This document shows, in pieces, positions 55,931 to 64,000 of a stretch of 64,000 nucleotides of DNA. The position numbers were made by a program, and so were the translations under genes. Origin of the DNA: Nocardioides baculatus. GTDB lineage: Bacteria; Actinomycetota; Actinomycetes; Propionibacteriales; Nocardioidaceae. Under the pieces are notes generated by a model. That model was not told the DNA's origin. It saw only the letters and a program-made list of their open reading frames with translations, and ran no database searches. The stretch covers positions 434,001 through 498,000 of the forward strand of contig NZ_JAERSG010000002.1 in NCBI RefSeq assembly GCF_016735675.1, in the 5' to 3' direction. Position 1 is the first letter of the stretch. Every line of letters starts with the position of its first letter.

Positions 55931-57735
55931 GCGCCACCACGCCCACCGCCGGCACCACGATGGACACCGGTGAGGAGATCGGCGCCTTCGCCACGATCCG
56001 CCTCGGGATGAAGTACTCGCCCGAGCTGCGCGAGGGCCTCGGCCTCACCCTGGTCTTCGCGGTCATCGCCTCGTGCGGGCAGATCGTCGTCCCCATCGCC
56101 GTGCAGCAGACCCTCGACCGTGGCCTCAACGCGCCCGGAGGCCCCCGGTTCGACTACGTCGCCTGGATGGGCGTGCTGGCGGCCGTGGCGATCGCCCTCA
56201 CCAGCTGGGCGTCCTACGCCATGACCAGCAGGCTCTTCACCACCTCCGAGCGCGGCCTCGCCACCCTCCGCACCCGGGCGTTCCGCCACGTCCACGACCT
56301 GCCGCTGCTCACCCAGAACACCGAGCGCCGCGGCGCCCTGGTCTCCCGCGTCACCACCGACGTCGACCAGGTCAGCCAGTTCCTCGTCTTCGGCGGCCTG
56401 ATCTTCGTCGTCAGCATCGGGCAGATGCTGGTGGCGACCGTGCTCATGCTCGTCTACAGCTGGGAGCTGGCCGCGGTCGTGTGGCTCGCCTTCCTGCCGC
56501 TCTTCCTGTCGATCCGCTGGTTCCAGAAGAAGCTGTCGGCCGCCTACACCGTCGTACGCCACCAGGTGGGCGTCCTGCTCGGCGCCATCTCCGAGCCCGT
56601 CGTCGGCGCGGCCGTGGTCCGCTCCTACGGGGTCGAGGACCGCACGCAGGCGCGGATCGACACCGCGATCCAGGACTGGCAGAACGCCTACACGCACGCG
56701 CAGACCTACACCGTCACGTCGTTCTCGCTCGGCGGCCTGTCGGCGGGGCTGGCCAACGCCGGAGTGATCATCATCGGTGTGCTGCTCGGCTTCACCGGTG
56801 ACATGACCCCGGGCAAGGTCCTGGCGTTCGCGTTCCTGGTGACCCTCTTCGTCGGCCCGGTCCAGATGGGCACGCAGATCCTCACGGACGCGCAGAACGC
56901 CATCTCGAGCTGGCGCCGGGTCATCGGCATCCTCGAGACACCCGCGGACCTCATCGACCCGGGACCCGACGGCGAGACGCTGCCGCGCGGACCGATCGAC
57001 GTCCGGTTCGCCGACGTCACCTTCTCCTACCCCGGCGGCCCGCCGGTGCTCCGTGAGGTCGACCTCGCGATCGAGGCCGGCACGCGGGTCGCCATCGTCG
57101 GCGAGACCGGCTCGGGCAAGTCGACCTTCGCCAAGCTGCTCACCCGGCTGATGGACCCCGTCGACGGGGCCGTGCTCCTCGACGGCGTCGACGTGCGCCG
57201 CATCGAGGCCACGTCGCTGCGCCGCAGCGTGGTGCTGGTGCCGCAGGAGGGGTTCCTCTTCGACGACACCGTCGCGGCCAACGTGCGCTACGGCCGCCTC
57301 GAGGCGACCGAGGCCGAGATCCGCGAGTCGGCGCTCGAGCTCGGCATCGACGACTGGCTCGCGGGCCTGCCGCGCGGCCTGCACACGCAGGTCGGCCAGC
57401 GCGGCGAGTCGCTGTCCGCGGGGGAGCGGCAGCTGGTGGCGCTGCTCCGCGCCCACCTCGCCGATCCCGACCTGCTGGTGCTCGACGAGGCCACCAGTGC
57501 GGTCGACCCCGCGCTGGAGATGCAGATCGGCCGGGCGCTCGAGCGGCTCATGCAGTCGCGGACGTCGGTCACGATCGCGCACCGGCTCTCGACGGCCGAG
57601 GGGGCCGACGAGGTCATCGTCGTCGACAAGGGCCGGGTCGTGCAGCGCGGGCCGCACTCGGTCCTGGTGACCCAGGAGGGCAGCGTCTACGCGGGACTGC
57701 ACGCGAGCTGGATCGCCCAGCACTCGCAGGTGTAG
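55927..57735 (+). CDS. Heterodimeric ABC exporter, catalytic-site half
   Basis: A 602-residue partner. Canonical Walker A IVGETGSGKST, catalytic Glu521 (LLVLDEATSAVDP) and His552 (TIAHRLST), but a degenerate signature SLSAGERQLVALLRA (Ser497-Glu500). Paired with the preceding gene this leaves one full and one degenerate composite ATP site. The substrate is unknown: lipids, peptides or drugs. Confidence 0.93.
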   Translation: MSATTPTAGTTMDTGEEIGAFATIRLGMKYSPELREGLGLTLVFAVIASCGQIVVPIAVQQTLDRGLNAPGGPRFDYVAWMGVLAAVAIALTSWASYAMTSRLFTTSERGLATLRTRAFRHVHDLPLLTQNTERRGALVSRVTTDVDQVSQFLVFGGLIFVVSIGQMLVATVLMLVYSWELAAVVWLAFLPLFLSIRWFQKKLSAAYTVVRHQVGVLLGAISEPVVGAAVVRSYGVEDRTQARIDTAIQDWQNAYTHAQTYTVTSFSLGGLSAGLANAGVIIIGVLLGFTGDMTPGKVLAFAFLVTLFVGPVQMGTQILTDAQNAISSWRRVIGILETPADLIDPGPDGETLPRGPIDVRFADVTFSYPGGPPVLREVDLAIEAGTRVAIVGETGSGKSTFAKLLTRLMDPVDGAVLLDGVDVRRIEATSLRRSVVLVPQEGFLFDDTVAANVRYGRLEATEAEIRESALELGIDDWLAGLPRGLHTQVGQRGESLSAGERQLVALLRAHLADPDLLVLDEATSAVDPALEMQIGRALERLMQSRTSVTIAHRLSTAEGADEVIVVDKGRVVQRGPHSVLVTQEGSVYAGLHASWIAQHSQV

Positions 57736-57767
57736 CCAGGCTCAGCGGGTCGTGCGGGAGGTCTCCC

Positions 57768-58202
57768 TCAGGAGGCGAGGACCTGGTTGATCAGCATGTC
57801 CACGTCGAAGTAGTCCGACTCGGTGCCCGGCGCGACCACGGCGGCGGAGCGGGCGAGGAAGTCCTGGACGTCGGCAGCGCTGGCGTGCAGCACGAGGTGG
57901 CCGTCGGGGGAGCTGAGCTCGATGCTGACCATCGCGCGTCCGGTGAGGCTGAGGGCGGGCGACACGTGCACGTCGCCGTCGCCGGCGGGGCCCGCGACGC
58001 CGCGCATGAGCAGGTCGCGACCGAAGGTCCACACGAGGTCGCCCTCGGGCGTCACGAACGTCATGGCGACGGCGAACGGGTCGGTGCTGCGGTATCCGAG
58101 GACCGTCGCGATCTCGTGGCGGATGCCCCGCTCGTCCGTGCACTCCACGGTGATGTCGCACGTCACATCGGCCAGCGTGTGACCGCTACCAGACATGTTC
58201 AT
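57768..58202 (-). CDS. SsgA-like sporulation/cell-division regulator
   Basis: A 144-residue protein with the SALP fold: YRSTDPFAVAMTFVTPEGDLVWTFGRDLLMRGV and SSPDGHLVLHASAADVQDFLARS. In Streptomyces, SsgA/SsgB position FtsZ. The C-terminal SDYFDVDMLINQVLAS is SsgB-like in style. A start at 58196 is equally possible. It suggests a division role alongside the dcw cluster. Confidence 0.9.
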   Translation of the reverse strand: MNMSGSGHTLADVTCDITVECTDERGIRHEIATVLGYRSTDPFAVAMTFVTPEGDLVWTFGRDLLMRGVAGPAGDGDVHVSPALSLTGRAMVSIELSSPDGHLVLHASAADVQDFLARSAAVVAPGTESDYFDVDMLINQVLAS

Positions 58203-58351
58203 CGCTGCTCCTTGAGAAAGGTGTCCGGACGGGGGTTACCGGGACTCGGTGCTCATGAGACGGCATCCGCACCGCCTTGTGATGCGAAACCGTCAAAAAT
58301 GACCCGAACCGGTCCAGACCTGTTCTTGATGATCACTCATGACGAACTGGG

Positions 58352-58369
58352 GGAAACGTTAGCGTTTCC
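58352..58369. promoter_or_regulatory. GGAAACG-TTAG-CGTTTCC palindrome
   Basis: Perfect 7-bp arms in the divergent SsgA-like/PGPGW gap, 42 bp before the latter's ATG. It looks like a dimeric-repressor operator (LacI-like in composition). Confidence 0.4.
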
Positions 58370-58398
58370 TTGGACCGCGCGGGGCTGGGGTGGCCGGG

Positions 58399-58404
58399 TA
58401 GGTT
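58399..58404 (+). promoter_or_regulatory. Candidate -10 (TAGGTT) before the PGPGW-type gene
   Basis: TAGGTT ends 6 nt before the ATG at 58411; no Shine-Dalgarno. Confidence 0.5.
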
Positions 58405-58410
58405 TCTCCC

Positions 58411-58884
58411 ATGACTGGAGCGAAGCGCATCGGCCTCGAGGTGGCCGGTTGGGCCCTCCTCGTCATCGGCATTGTTGCCATCCCGCTCCCGGGTCCGGGG
58501 CTGCTGGGGGTGTTCGCCGGACTGCTCCTGCTCTCGCAGCAGTACGACTGGGCGGAGAAGCGCGTCGAGCCGGTCAAGATGAAGGCACTGCTCGGCGCGG
58601 CCCAGGGCGTCGAGAGCTGGCCCAAGATCATCCTGTCGGTGGTCGCCGCCCTCCTCCTCGCAGGTGCCGGGGTGTTCTGGATCGTCGGTCCGGAGCAGCC
58701 GTCGTGGTGGCCGCTGCCCGACCTCCTGTGGCTGCCGGGCGGCATCTGGACCGGGATCACCCAGATCGCCTCCGCGATCTTCGCCCTCGGCTTCATCGTC
58801 TACAGCTACCGCCGCTACCACGGCAACGACGAAGAGATCCAGGAGCTCAAGGACCGGGTCGAGGCGCTCAGCCAGAAGGACTGA
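58411..58884 (+). CDS. PGPGW/TIGR02611-type membrane protein
   Basis: A 157-residue protein with about four hydrophobic segments. AIPLPGPGLLGVFAGLLLLSQ is the Pro-Gly motif of this family, and YDWAEKRVEPVKMKA follows. The end (DEEIQELKDRVEALSQ) is a short coiled coil. Function unknown. Confidence 0.8.
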   Translation: MTGAKRIGLEVAGWALLVIGIVAIPLPGPGLLGVFAGLLLLSQQYDWAEKRVEPVKMKALLGAAQGVESWPKIILSVVAALLLAGAGVFWIVGPEQPSWWPLPDLLWLPGGIWTGITQIASAIFALGFIVYSYRRYHGNDEEIQELKDRVEALSQKD

Positions 58885-58932
58885 CCCGGATTCCCGGGCG
58901 ACTCCCACCATGGGATATCGTTCCCGCGTCCC

Positions 58933-59004
58933 GGGCGATTGGCGCAGTGGTAGCGCGCTTCGTTCACACCGAAGAGGTCACTGGTTCGAACCCAGTATCG
59001 CCCA
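58933..59004 (+). tRNA. tRNA-Val (CAC)
   Basis: Complete cloverleaf of 72 nt: acceptor GGGCGAT with ATCGCCC, D arm GCGCAGTGGTAGCGC, anticodon arm CTTCG-TTCACAC-CGAAG giving anticodon CAC (valine, codon GTG), T arm CTGGTTCGAACCCAG, discriminator A. CCA is not encoded. Its 3' half is duplicated 86 bp downstream. Confidence 0.96.
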
Positions 59005-59010
59005 CCCGAG
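58967..59010 (+). other. attachment-site-like direct repeat, copy 1 (tRNA-Val 3' half)
   Basis: 44 bp from the anticodon loop to six bases past the tRNA, identical to 59053-59096. Integrative elements commonly recombine in the 3' half of a tRNA and leave such a direct repeat. Confidence 0.75.
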
Positions 59011-59016
59011 ACACCC

Positions 59017-59044
59017 AGAGCCGCGCTACAGGTAGCGCGGCTCT
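59017..59044 (+). terminator. tRNA-Val terminator hairpin
   Basis: AGAGCCGCGCTA pairs perfectly with TAGCGCGGCTCT around CAGG, followed by GTTGTT. It lies between the two att-like repeats. Confidence 0.8.
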
Positions 59045-59052
59045 GTTGTTCG

Positions 59053-59096
59053 CACCGAAGAGGTCACTGGTTCGAACCCAGTATCGCCCACCCGAG
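59053..59096 (+). other. attachment-site-like direct repeat, copy 2
   Basis: Perfect second copy of the tRNA-Val 3' half. It lacks the D arm and acceptor 5' strand, so it is not a tRNA gene. Beyond it the sequence changes to accessory genes. Confidence 0.8.
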
Positions 59097-59098
59097 TA

Positions 59099-59160
59099 GT
59101 TGCAGGTCAGAGGCCGGTATCCGTCAGGAGGCCGGCCTCTCGTGCAACATACGTGCAACA
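59099..59160. other. Integrase-arm-like repeats and hairpin beside the att copy
   Basis: CGTGCAACA occurs twice as a direct repeat 11 bp apart (59141-59149, 59152-59160), and the inverse GTTGCA is at 59099-59104. A hairpin AGAGGCCGG/CCGGCCTCT lies at 59109-59140. Close direct repeats next to a core site resemble tyrosine-recombinase arm sites (inference). From here to 59469 I see no gene. Confidence 0.45.
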
Positions 59161-59469
59161 AGCCGTTGCGCTGGGCGTTCCACAGGCAAGCTCCCAGCGC
59201 CCCCAGCGTCCCGCCCCATGCTCTGCGCTGATGACGGTCCCTTGGCGCGTTGCGCTGCCACGCACACAGAAGGAAGGGTCAACGACGACACCGATGCGTC
59301 AACCGATGGCGCGGCCCGAGCGTGAACTGCGGCCCGAACGCGCCCTAGCGTCATCATCGACGGCGCCCAGCGATCTTGTAGAGGTAGTCGACCGACAGCG
59401 CACGCGGTACCGCAAGGCGTGACCTGGCCGGCGCCGAGGGCTTCCGGCGACGGTAACGGAGCGGCTCGT

Positions 59470-59667
59470 TCAGGCTCGAGCGGAAGGGATCTGCCGCGGA
59501 GCGGCCTCGAGGTCGTCGAGCTTGATTCGGATGGCGCGGTTGCCGCAGCGGTAAGCCGGGAGGGTGCCCGCCGCAATCCAACGGCGGATGGTTTTCACTG
59601 ACACAGACATGGCTTCTGCTGCCTCCGCCAGGCTGAGGTAGACAGGAACGGCGCGACGCTCAGACAT
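59470..59667 (-). CDS. Excisionase / helix-turn-helix DNA-binding protein
   Basis: A 65-residue protein with LSLAEAAEAMSVSVKTIRRWIAAG and LPAYRCGNRAIRIKLDDLEA, the winged helix of the excisionase/MerR-like HTH_17 family. Such proteins direct recombination of integrated elements. ATG at 59667. No integrase is found between it and the att-like repeat, where one would be expected. Confidence 0.85.
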   Translation of the reverse strand: MSERRAVPVYLSLAEAAEAMSVSVKTIRRWIAAGTLPAYRCGNRAIRIKLDDLEAAPRQIPSARA

Positions 59668-59987
59668 AGCGGCGCCCCCAAGCCAGAGCGAGATCGTTGT
59701 TGCTGAGCGCAGAGAAGGGTTGCATCGGATGCCTCGTCTTTCCAGCGGCGGCCGCTTAGTGGATGCGGGATAGAGGCAACGCGGCGGTGAGACGGACGGA
59801 CGTTCGTGTGCGCGTATGTCGTTGTATGGCAATCCCGGTCGATGCGGAAGCGTGGTCAGAGCGCACAGACACGGCGTGACGCCCGCTTTCGGGGGCGAAC
59901 GTGAACAGGAGACGCCCTCGCCGTAGGGCTTTGCGCCGTTAGCGTTTTGGCTTGACACGGCGTGGCCTGCGGTCAGCTCTCTAGTGT
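59668..59987. other. Gene-free stretch
   Basis: 320 bp between the excisionase and the membrane protein gene. I see no convincing coding frame. It contains GCCCGCTTTCGGGGGC (short hairpin, about 59881) and a TTGACA at 59952-59957 without a matching -10. It likely holds the excisionase promoter and the operon terminator. Confidence 0.4.
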
Positions 59988-60779
59988 CTATTTCGGCGGC
60001 GACGGGGACAGGTACGCAGCAAGCGCGCATGCGACGGCGAGGCAGCCGCAGGTGACCTCCACCAGCTGCAGACCAAGGTGGTCGTGCTCGGCGAGCGTGC
60101 CGCCAAGGACCAGTCCTAGTCCCGAGATGAGGATGACGGCGGCTGCGATGCGGTGCCGACCGGGGACCACAGCGACCCGCAGTCCGCAGAGGCCGAGCAG
60201 GATGGCCCACACTGTGTCGCGGAAGCTGTTGCTAGCGCCAGTGGCGTTGTGGGCCACCAGGTTCCACTGGGAGACGACAAGGGTTGCTGTGATGAGCATG
60301 CACATCCAACCTGCGACGGGAGCCCAGTGAGCCTTCGCAGGATGATGGGCAGCGTCCTCCAGACGGCGGGTGCGTTGGTTGGATGCGGCTGCGTCGGCAT
60401 GGGCCCGGTCCGTGTTGACCATCTCGCCGGGAGCGACCCCTGGGTGCACCACGCCGGCGCGGACTTGCCGAAGCTCTCGACGCGGAGAGAAGCCTGAGAC
60501 GGCGTCGTAAAGCACGCCACCGTGGACGCTGCAGCCCACGCCTACGAGCAGTAGCGCCGTGCCCGTCACGGACACCGGGCCGGACAGCAGCACCACGCCG
60601 ACACTCAGAACGGCGGCACCACTGAGAGCTCCGACCAGTCCGCCCCAGACCCAGCGGGGTCGGACCAGGTGTCGTGCCGGCCTGCCACCCGGTGTCGCGT
60701 CATCGGGCGTCGCACCATGGGATCTTGCCGCGTTGGCGGTCATGTCGGCGCCGCGTTGCAGGTGCCGCGGTGTCGTCAT
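59988..60779 (-). CDS. Multi-pass membrane protein, unknown
   Basis: A 263-residue protein. A polar head (about 50 residues) is followed by two helices (WVWGGLVGALSGAAVLSVGV, VTGTALLLVGVGCSVHGG), a polar middle (about 110-155), and four helices at the C-terminus. No family recognised. ATG at 60779 overlaps the previous gene's stop as ATGA, so it is the last gene of the minus-strand operon. ATG at 60743 is an alternative. Confidence 0.65.
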   Translation of the reverse strand: MTTPRHLQRGADMTANAARSHGATPDDATPGGRPARHLVRPRWVWGGLVGALSGAAVLSVGVVLLSGPVSVTGTALLLVGVGCSVHGGVLYDAVSGFSPRRELRQVRAGVVHPGVAPGEMVNTDRAHADAAASNQRTRRLEDAAHHPAKAHWAPVAGWMCMLITATLVVSQWNLVAHNATGASNSFRDTVWAILLGLCGLRVAVVPGRHRIAAAVILISGLGLVLGGTLAEHDHLGLQLVEVTCGCLAVACALAAYLSPSPPK

Positions 60780-61153
60780 CGCCGGACCTCCTGCAGGTCG
60801 AGCGCGGAGAACCCCAGAGCCGTGACGGCGCTGACGAGTGCGAGGCGTCGGTGCTTGGCTGAGGCCACCGCCAGGGCGAGCATGGTGGCGGCGTGCGTCA
60901 CCTCGATGGCGACGTCCAGCTCTCGCACGCACGGTCGACGTTCGCACGAAGCCGGAGGCCGACGCTGAGACCGAGAGGCCGCGATGCCCATGACCGACTG
61001 TGCGATGAAGCGGGCTCCCAGGATGCGGATCGCCGTGCGCTCGTGCTGCTGCGTCCGTCCTCCGCTGAGTCGCAGTGCCACCTCCGGACGGGTCAGGGTG
61101 CCCAGGCCGAGACCGAGCCGGACAACGTCGACCGGACGTGGTGTCATGGTCAT
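60776..61153 (-). CDS. Small uncharacterised protein of the island operon
   Basis: A 125-residue protein with [40 protein letters not shown] and [20 protein letters not shown], suggestive of three or four short hydrophobic helices as in small DUF4267-like membrane proteins (uncertain). AAGGAGGA lies 7 nt before the ATG. ATGA overlaps link it to both neighbours. Confidence 0.6.
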   Translation of the reverse strand: MTMTPRPVDVVRLGLGLGTLTRPEVALRLSGGRTQQHERTAIRILGARFIAQSVMGIAASRSQRRPPASCERRPCVRELDVAIEVTHAATMLALAVASAKHRRLALVSAVTALGFSALDLQEVRR

Positions 61154-62166
61154 GCCGTCCTCCTTGCGCGTACAGCGAGCCCGCCGGCCAGCGACAGAGC
61201 AGTTACGCCGAGGGCGCGGCGGTGTTGCGAGGCCCACTGCTGCGGCGAGTGCGCGATGGCGCGGTCGTCGAAGACTCCGTGGGCGCCATGGTCGTGACCG
61301 TCCTCGCCGTCGACCGGCTCCCACAGGTTGGCCTTCTGATCGTCCGGGCGGGGCGTGTCTGTCTGCTGCGACGACACGCCGGTGCGCGCGAGGTAGCGGT
61401 CCAATAGTCCGCCTGCGACCCGGTTGGCCACGATGGTGGCGGCCGTGGTGGCGCCCACCCAGTACGCCCGCCGTTGAGGGTGTGCCGCGGCGTAGAGGAC
61501 GGCGCGAGCAGCAACCTCCGGTTGGTAGAACGGCGGGACTGGTTGGGCCTGCATGGGCAGTCGGGATGACACCCACCTGAATTGGGGGGTGTTGACGCCC
61601 GGCATGGCGACCGAGGTGACTTGGACGTTGCTGTGCTCGTGGCGCAGCTCGGTGAGCAGTGACTCGTGGAACCCCCACATGGCGTGCTTGGCGCCGCAGT
61701 AGGGGGACTGGAGGGGGATGCCGCGGTGGGCCAGGGCGGAGCCGACCTGGACGATCACCCCGCGGTCGCGGGGCAGCATCCTGGTGAGTGCGGCGCGGGT
61801 GCCGTTGACGAAGCCGAGGTAGGTGACCTCGGTGACGCGAAGAAACTCTTCGGGGTCGATGTCGACGAAGCGTGCGAACACCGAGGTGAACGCGTCGTTG
61901 ACCCACACGTCGATGGGGCCGAGCTCAGCCTCGATCCGGTCTGCGGCTTGCTCGAGGGCGTGGTGGTCGGCTGTGTCCACCGTGATGGTCAACGGGTCGC
62001 CGCCGAGGTCGCGGACCTCCCGGGCCGCTGCCTGCAGGCCGGTGCTGCCGCGCGCGAGCAGCGCCACGTGGTCGCCTTCGCGGGCGAACAGGCGGGCGCT
62101 GGCTCGGCCGATGCCACCGGATGCTCCGGTGATGACGACGATGCGTGGGCTCTTCTTGAGTTCCAT
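61150..62166 (-). CDS. SDR family oxidoreductase
   Basis: A 338-residue protein. NAD(P) loop [30 protein letters not shown] in place of the usual NNAG, catalytic [11 protein letters not shown] with [13 protein letters not shown] (YxxxK). The tail (about 250-338) extends past the SDR core with a hydrophobic helix at the very end ([17 protein letters not shown]). AGGAGGAG precedes the ATG. Substrate unknown. Confidence 0.88.
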   Translation of the reverse strand: MELKKSPRIVVITGASGGIGRASARLFAREGDHVALLARGSTGLQAAAREVRDLGGDPLTITVDTADHHALEQAADRIEAELGPIDVWVNDAFTSVFARFVDIDPEEFLRVTEVTYLGFVNGTRAALTRMLPRDRGVIVQVGSALAHRGIPLQSPYCGAKHAMWGFHESLLTELRHEHSNVQVTSVAMPGVNTPQFRWVSSRLPMQAQPVPPFYQPEVAARAVLYAAAHPQRRAYWVGATTAATIVANRVAGGLLDRYLARTGVSSQQTDTPRPDDQKANLWEPVDGEDGHDHGAHGVFDDRAIAHSPQQWASQHRRALGVTALSLAGGLAVRARRTA

Positions 62167-62216
62167 GTGCTCCTCCTGGCGGGAGTCGTGTGTGGGTTCC
62201 TTGCGGGGCGGGCCGC

Positions 62217-64000
62217 TCACCTGGCGCGGGTCTGAAAGCCGTGCGAGCTCACACCGGCCTCACCCAGGCGGTGGGCGGTCTCGATCAGTTGGGCGTGTAC
62301 GAAGGCCTGGGGCAGGTTGCCGCGCAGCTGGCGTTGGACGACGTCGTACTCCTCGGCCAGTAGGCCCGGAGGGCCCATGGCGGCGCGGTTGCGCTCGAAC
62401 CAGCGCAGCGCGTCCTCGCGTCGACCCAGGTTGAGCAGTGCGAGCGAGAGCCAGAACCCGCACAGGACGAATGCACCCTCACTCTCGTGCAGTGGGCGGT
62501 GGTCGTCGTGGCGGAACCGGTAGACGAAACCGTCATCGGTCAGGTCCTCCAGTACCGCCCGGATGGTTGCGAGGTTGCGGGGGTCGTTGGGGACGACTGC
62601 GCCTCGGATGCCGGGCAGGAGCAGCGCGGCGTCGACGGAGTCGTCGAGAGGTGAACGTTGCCACCGTCCGGAGGTGTGCCGGCAGTCCTGGTCCACTGAG
62701 GTGATCAGGCCGTCGGCGTGTCGGCGCCACGTAGCAGCGGCGTCGCCGTGGCTGCCCAGAGTCGGCGCATCTGCGGCGGCTCGCAGGCCGGCGGCGCACA
62801 TGAGCCTCGAGTGGGCCCACCGGCGGTCGTCGATCTCCCAGATCCCGGCGTCGGGGTCCTGGTCACGTTTGCGGATGGCCTCGACGAGCGTGGTGACGGC
62901 GCGGCGGCCGTCGTCGTGCAGCCGGCCGCAACCGTCCGCGGCGCTAAGGAGCAGCAGCGCTTCACCGAGTGCGTCGAGCTGGAACTGATGGTTGACCCAG
63001 TTGCCGGCCCGCACCGGGGCCCCCGGGTATCCCGGAAGCGTAACGTCGTGCTCGTCCGGGACCCGACCTCCCGTCACCGTGTATGCGGGCCGCAGGTCCG
63101 GGCCGTCCGCGAGTACGCGCTCGGACACGAACTCAACAGCGCTGTCGAGCAGCGTGTGGTCACCGATGACGGCTGCTGCTCGCCCGGCGTAGCACTGGTC
63201 GCGGATCCAGGCGTAGCGGTAGTCGTAGTTGCGCCCCTGGGCGGCGCGCTCGGGCAGCGAGGTGGTGGCGGCCGCAACCATCGCACCGGTGCTGGAGGTG
63301 AGGCCGCGCAGGACGGCATAGGAATGACTGGATGCTCCCGGAGTCGCAGAAGCGCTCATGTCGGGAGTCGCTTCGTGCCACGCGCGCAGGGTGCGGTCCC
63401 ACAGCTCGTGCGGGTCGGGCAACTGCCGGGGGAGCTCGTCACGCGAGATCTCCAGCACCAGGTCGCGGGACTCGCCAGCGGGTACCACCAGATCGAGGAC
63501 GAGTCGCCCGTCCTCCAGGCGGGCGTGCTCGGTGGAACCGGTCCATCGGTAGGCGAGCTCGCCGGAGTGACCGTGCCAGTGACCGTCCTCGCTGCGAGCC
63601 ACCGTCATCGTCCGGGCGCCGAAGTCCGCCCGCAGATCCAGCCCGACGTGGACGTGGGCGACACCCAGCGTTGCCTCGATCCGCCGCAGCAGCACGACCC
63701 GGTGCGGGTCGCCGGGAAACGCGAGCGCCTCGCGGCACTCGGTCACCGCGTTGGTCGAGACCCATCGGCTGCGCCAGATCAACGTCTCAGGCTCGTAGTA
63801 GCCGCCCCACACGAACCGGTCGTCCGCAGGGCTCACGCCGTACCCGCCGTGGCCGCCCAGCAGGCTCGAGAACACCGCGTCGTCGTGCCAGCTCGGTGAG
63901 CACATGAACGCGATGTCCCCGCGTGGTCCCACCAGGGCGCCACGCTCGCCGTCGGCGATGAGCGCGTACTGACGCAGCACCTGCGGGACCGGGCGGATCA
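62217..64000 (-). CDS. Glycoside hydrolase family 15 protein (trehalase/glucoamylase-like)
   Basis: About 594 residues are visible. The frame is open to the window edge; the last codon is NTG, so the start is probably one base outside. N-terminal beta domain: [24 protein letters not shown]. Catalytic (alpha/alpha)6 domain: [58 protein letters not shown] and [20 protein letters not shown], with the acidic pair expected for GH15. GH15 members hydrolyse trehalose or alpha-glucans; specificity not decided. First gene of the island operon, 51 bp before the SDR. Confidence 0.92.
   Translation of the reverse strand, partial: IRPVPQVLRQYALIADGERGALVGPRGDIAFMCSPSWHDDAVFSSLLGGHGGYGVSPADDRFVWGGYYEPETLIWRSRWVSTNAVTECREALAFPGDPHRVVLLRRIEATLGVAHVHVGLDLRADFGARTMTVARSEDGHWHGHSGELAYRWTGSTEHARLEDGRLVLDLVVPAGESRDLVLEISRDELPRQLPDPHELWDRTLRAWHEATPDMSASATPGASSHSYAVLRGLTSSTGAMVAAATTSLPERAAQGRNYDYRYAWIRDQCYAGRAAAVIGDHTLLDSAVEFVSERVLADGPDLRPAYTVTGGRVPDEHDVTLPGYPGAPVRAGNWVNHQFQLDALGEALLLLSAADGCGRLHDDGRRAVTTLVEAIRKRDQDPDAGIWEIDDRRWAHSRLMCAAGLRAAADAPTLGSHGDAAATWRRHADGLITSVDQDCRHTSGRWQRSPLDDSVDAALLLPGIRGAVVPNDPRNLATIRAVLEDLTDDGFVYRFRHDDHRPLHESEGAFVLCGFWLSLALLNLGRREDALRWFERNRAAMGPPGLLAEEYDVVQRQLRGNLPQAFVHAQLIETAHRLGEAGVSSHGFQTRAR

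Noticed and set aside
57756..57767. GGGAG/CTCCC terminator between exporter and SsgA-like genes
   Set aside because: The loop would be 2 nt; the structure is not credible.
59053..59096. Second tRNA gene
   Set aside because: Only the 3' half is present; no D arm or acceptor 5' strand, so it is an att-like duplicate.
59097..59469. Integrase remnant
   Set aside because: I found no recombinase motifs (R, HxxR, Y) in any frame of this stretch.

Overview
The window is high-GC, densely coding DNA from an actinobacterium. GTG starts and 4-bp ATGA/GTGA gene overlaps are common. A division and wall (dcw) cluster without ftsA but with sepF, yggT and wag31/divIVA, an SsgA-like protein, the HisA/PriA-type isomerase and the mraW RNA all point to Actinomycetota. 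A Nocardioides-like member of the Propionibacteriales is my best guess; this is inference from gene content, not a computed placement.

Layout. (1) 1-3.4 kb: 3' end of an error-prone polymerase gene (dnaE2), a methyltransferase and dinB, a mutagenic-repair neighbourhood. (2) 3.5-8.9 kb: a DUF3040 membrane protein facing a MoxR / DUF58 / transglutaminase operon on the minus strand. The gap between them is filled by nine 32-bp repeat units, six in one orientation and three inverted. (3) 9.2-28.5 kb: dcw cluster in the order mraZ, small membrane ORF, rsmH, ftsL-like, ftsI, murE, murF, mraY, murD, ftsW, murG, murC, ftsQ, ftsZ, pgeF, yggS, sepF, yggT, wag31. It starts with a promoter embedded in four 10-bp MraZ repeats and carries an mraW-type structured RNA after mraZ. 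(4) 28.7-31.3 kb: a zinc-finger TraR/DksA protein with a histone-H1-like tail, lspA and an RluD-type pseudouridine synthase. (5) 31.3-36.1 kb: a GNAT protein fused to a chorismate-mutase-like domain, a secreted ThuA-like protein divergent from a ROK regulator, and two DUF proteins separated by a large nested hairpin. (6) 36.3-43.4 kb: dnaE1, two membrane-associated proteins, YbaK and a Lon-N-domain protein. (7) 43.4-51.3 kb: histidine genes hisD, hisC, hisB, hisH, then hisA and hisF, interrupted by hemerythrin-like, zinc-ribbon, SRPBCC, GNAT and Nudix genes. (8) 51.4-57.7 kb: an amino-acid-type ABC importer and a heterodimeric ABC exporter with one degenerate ATP site. (9) 57.8-59.0 kb: an SsgA-like protein, a small membrane protein and tRNA-Val(CAC). 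(10) 59.0-64 kb: accessory DNA. It begins with a duplicated tRNA 3' half (attachment-site signature), followed by integrase-arm-like repeats, an excisionase and a minus-strand operon of GH15 hydrolase, SDR, and two small or membrane proteins.

How it works together. Region 3 makes lipid II in the cytoplasm (MurE, MurF, MurD, MurC, MraY, MurG), builds the septal synthase (FtsW, FtsI) and assembles the ring (FtsZ, SepF, FtsQ, FtsL). Wag31 directs polar growth. Region 7 converts histidine precursors to histidinol.

The strongest non-gene signals are the 32-bp array, a 63-bp repeat inserted twice exactly at a stop/start overlap with a compensated hairpin, the nested 25-bp-arm hairpin, the tRNA-Val duplication, and a recurrent TANNNT-N6-8-start pattern consistent with leaderless transcription.
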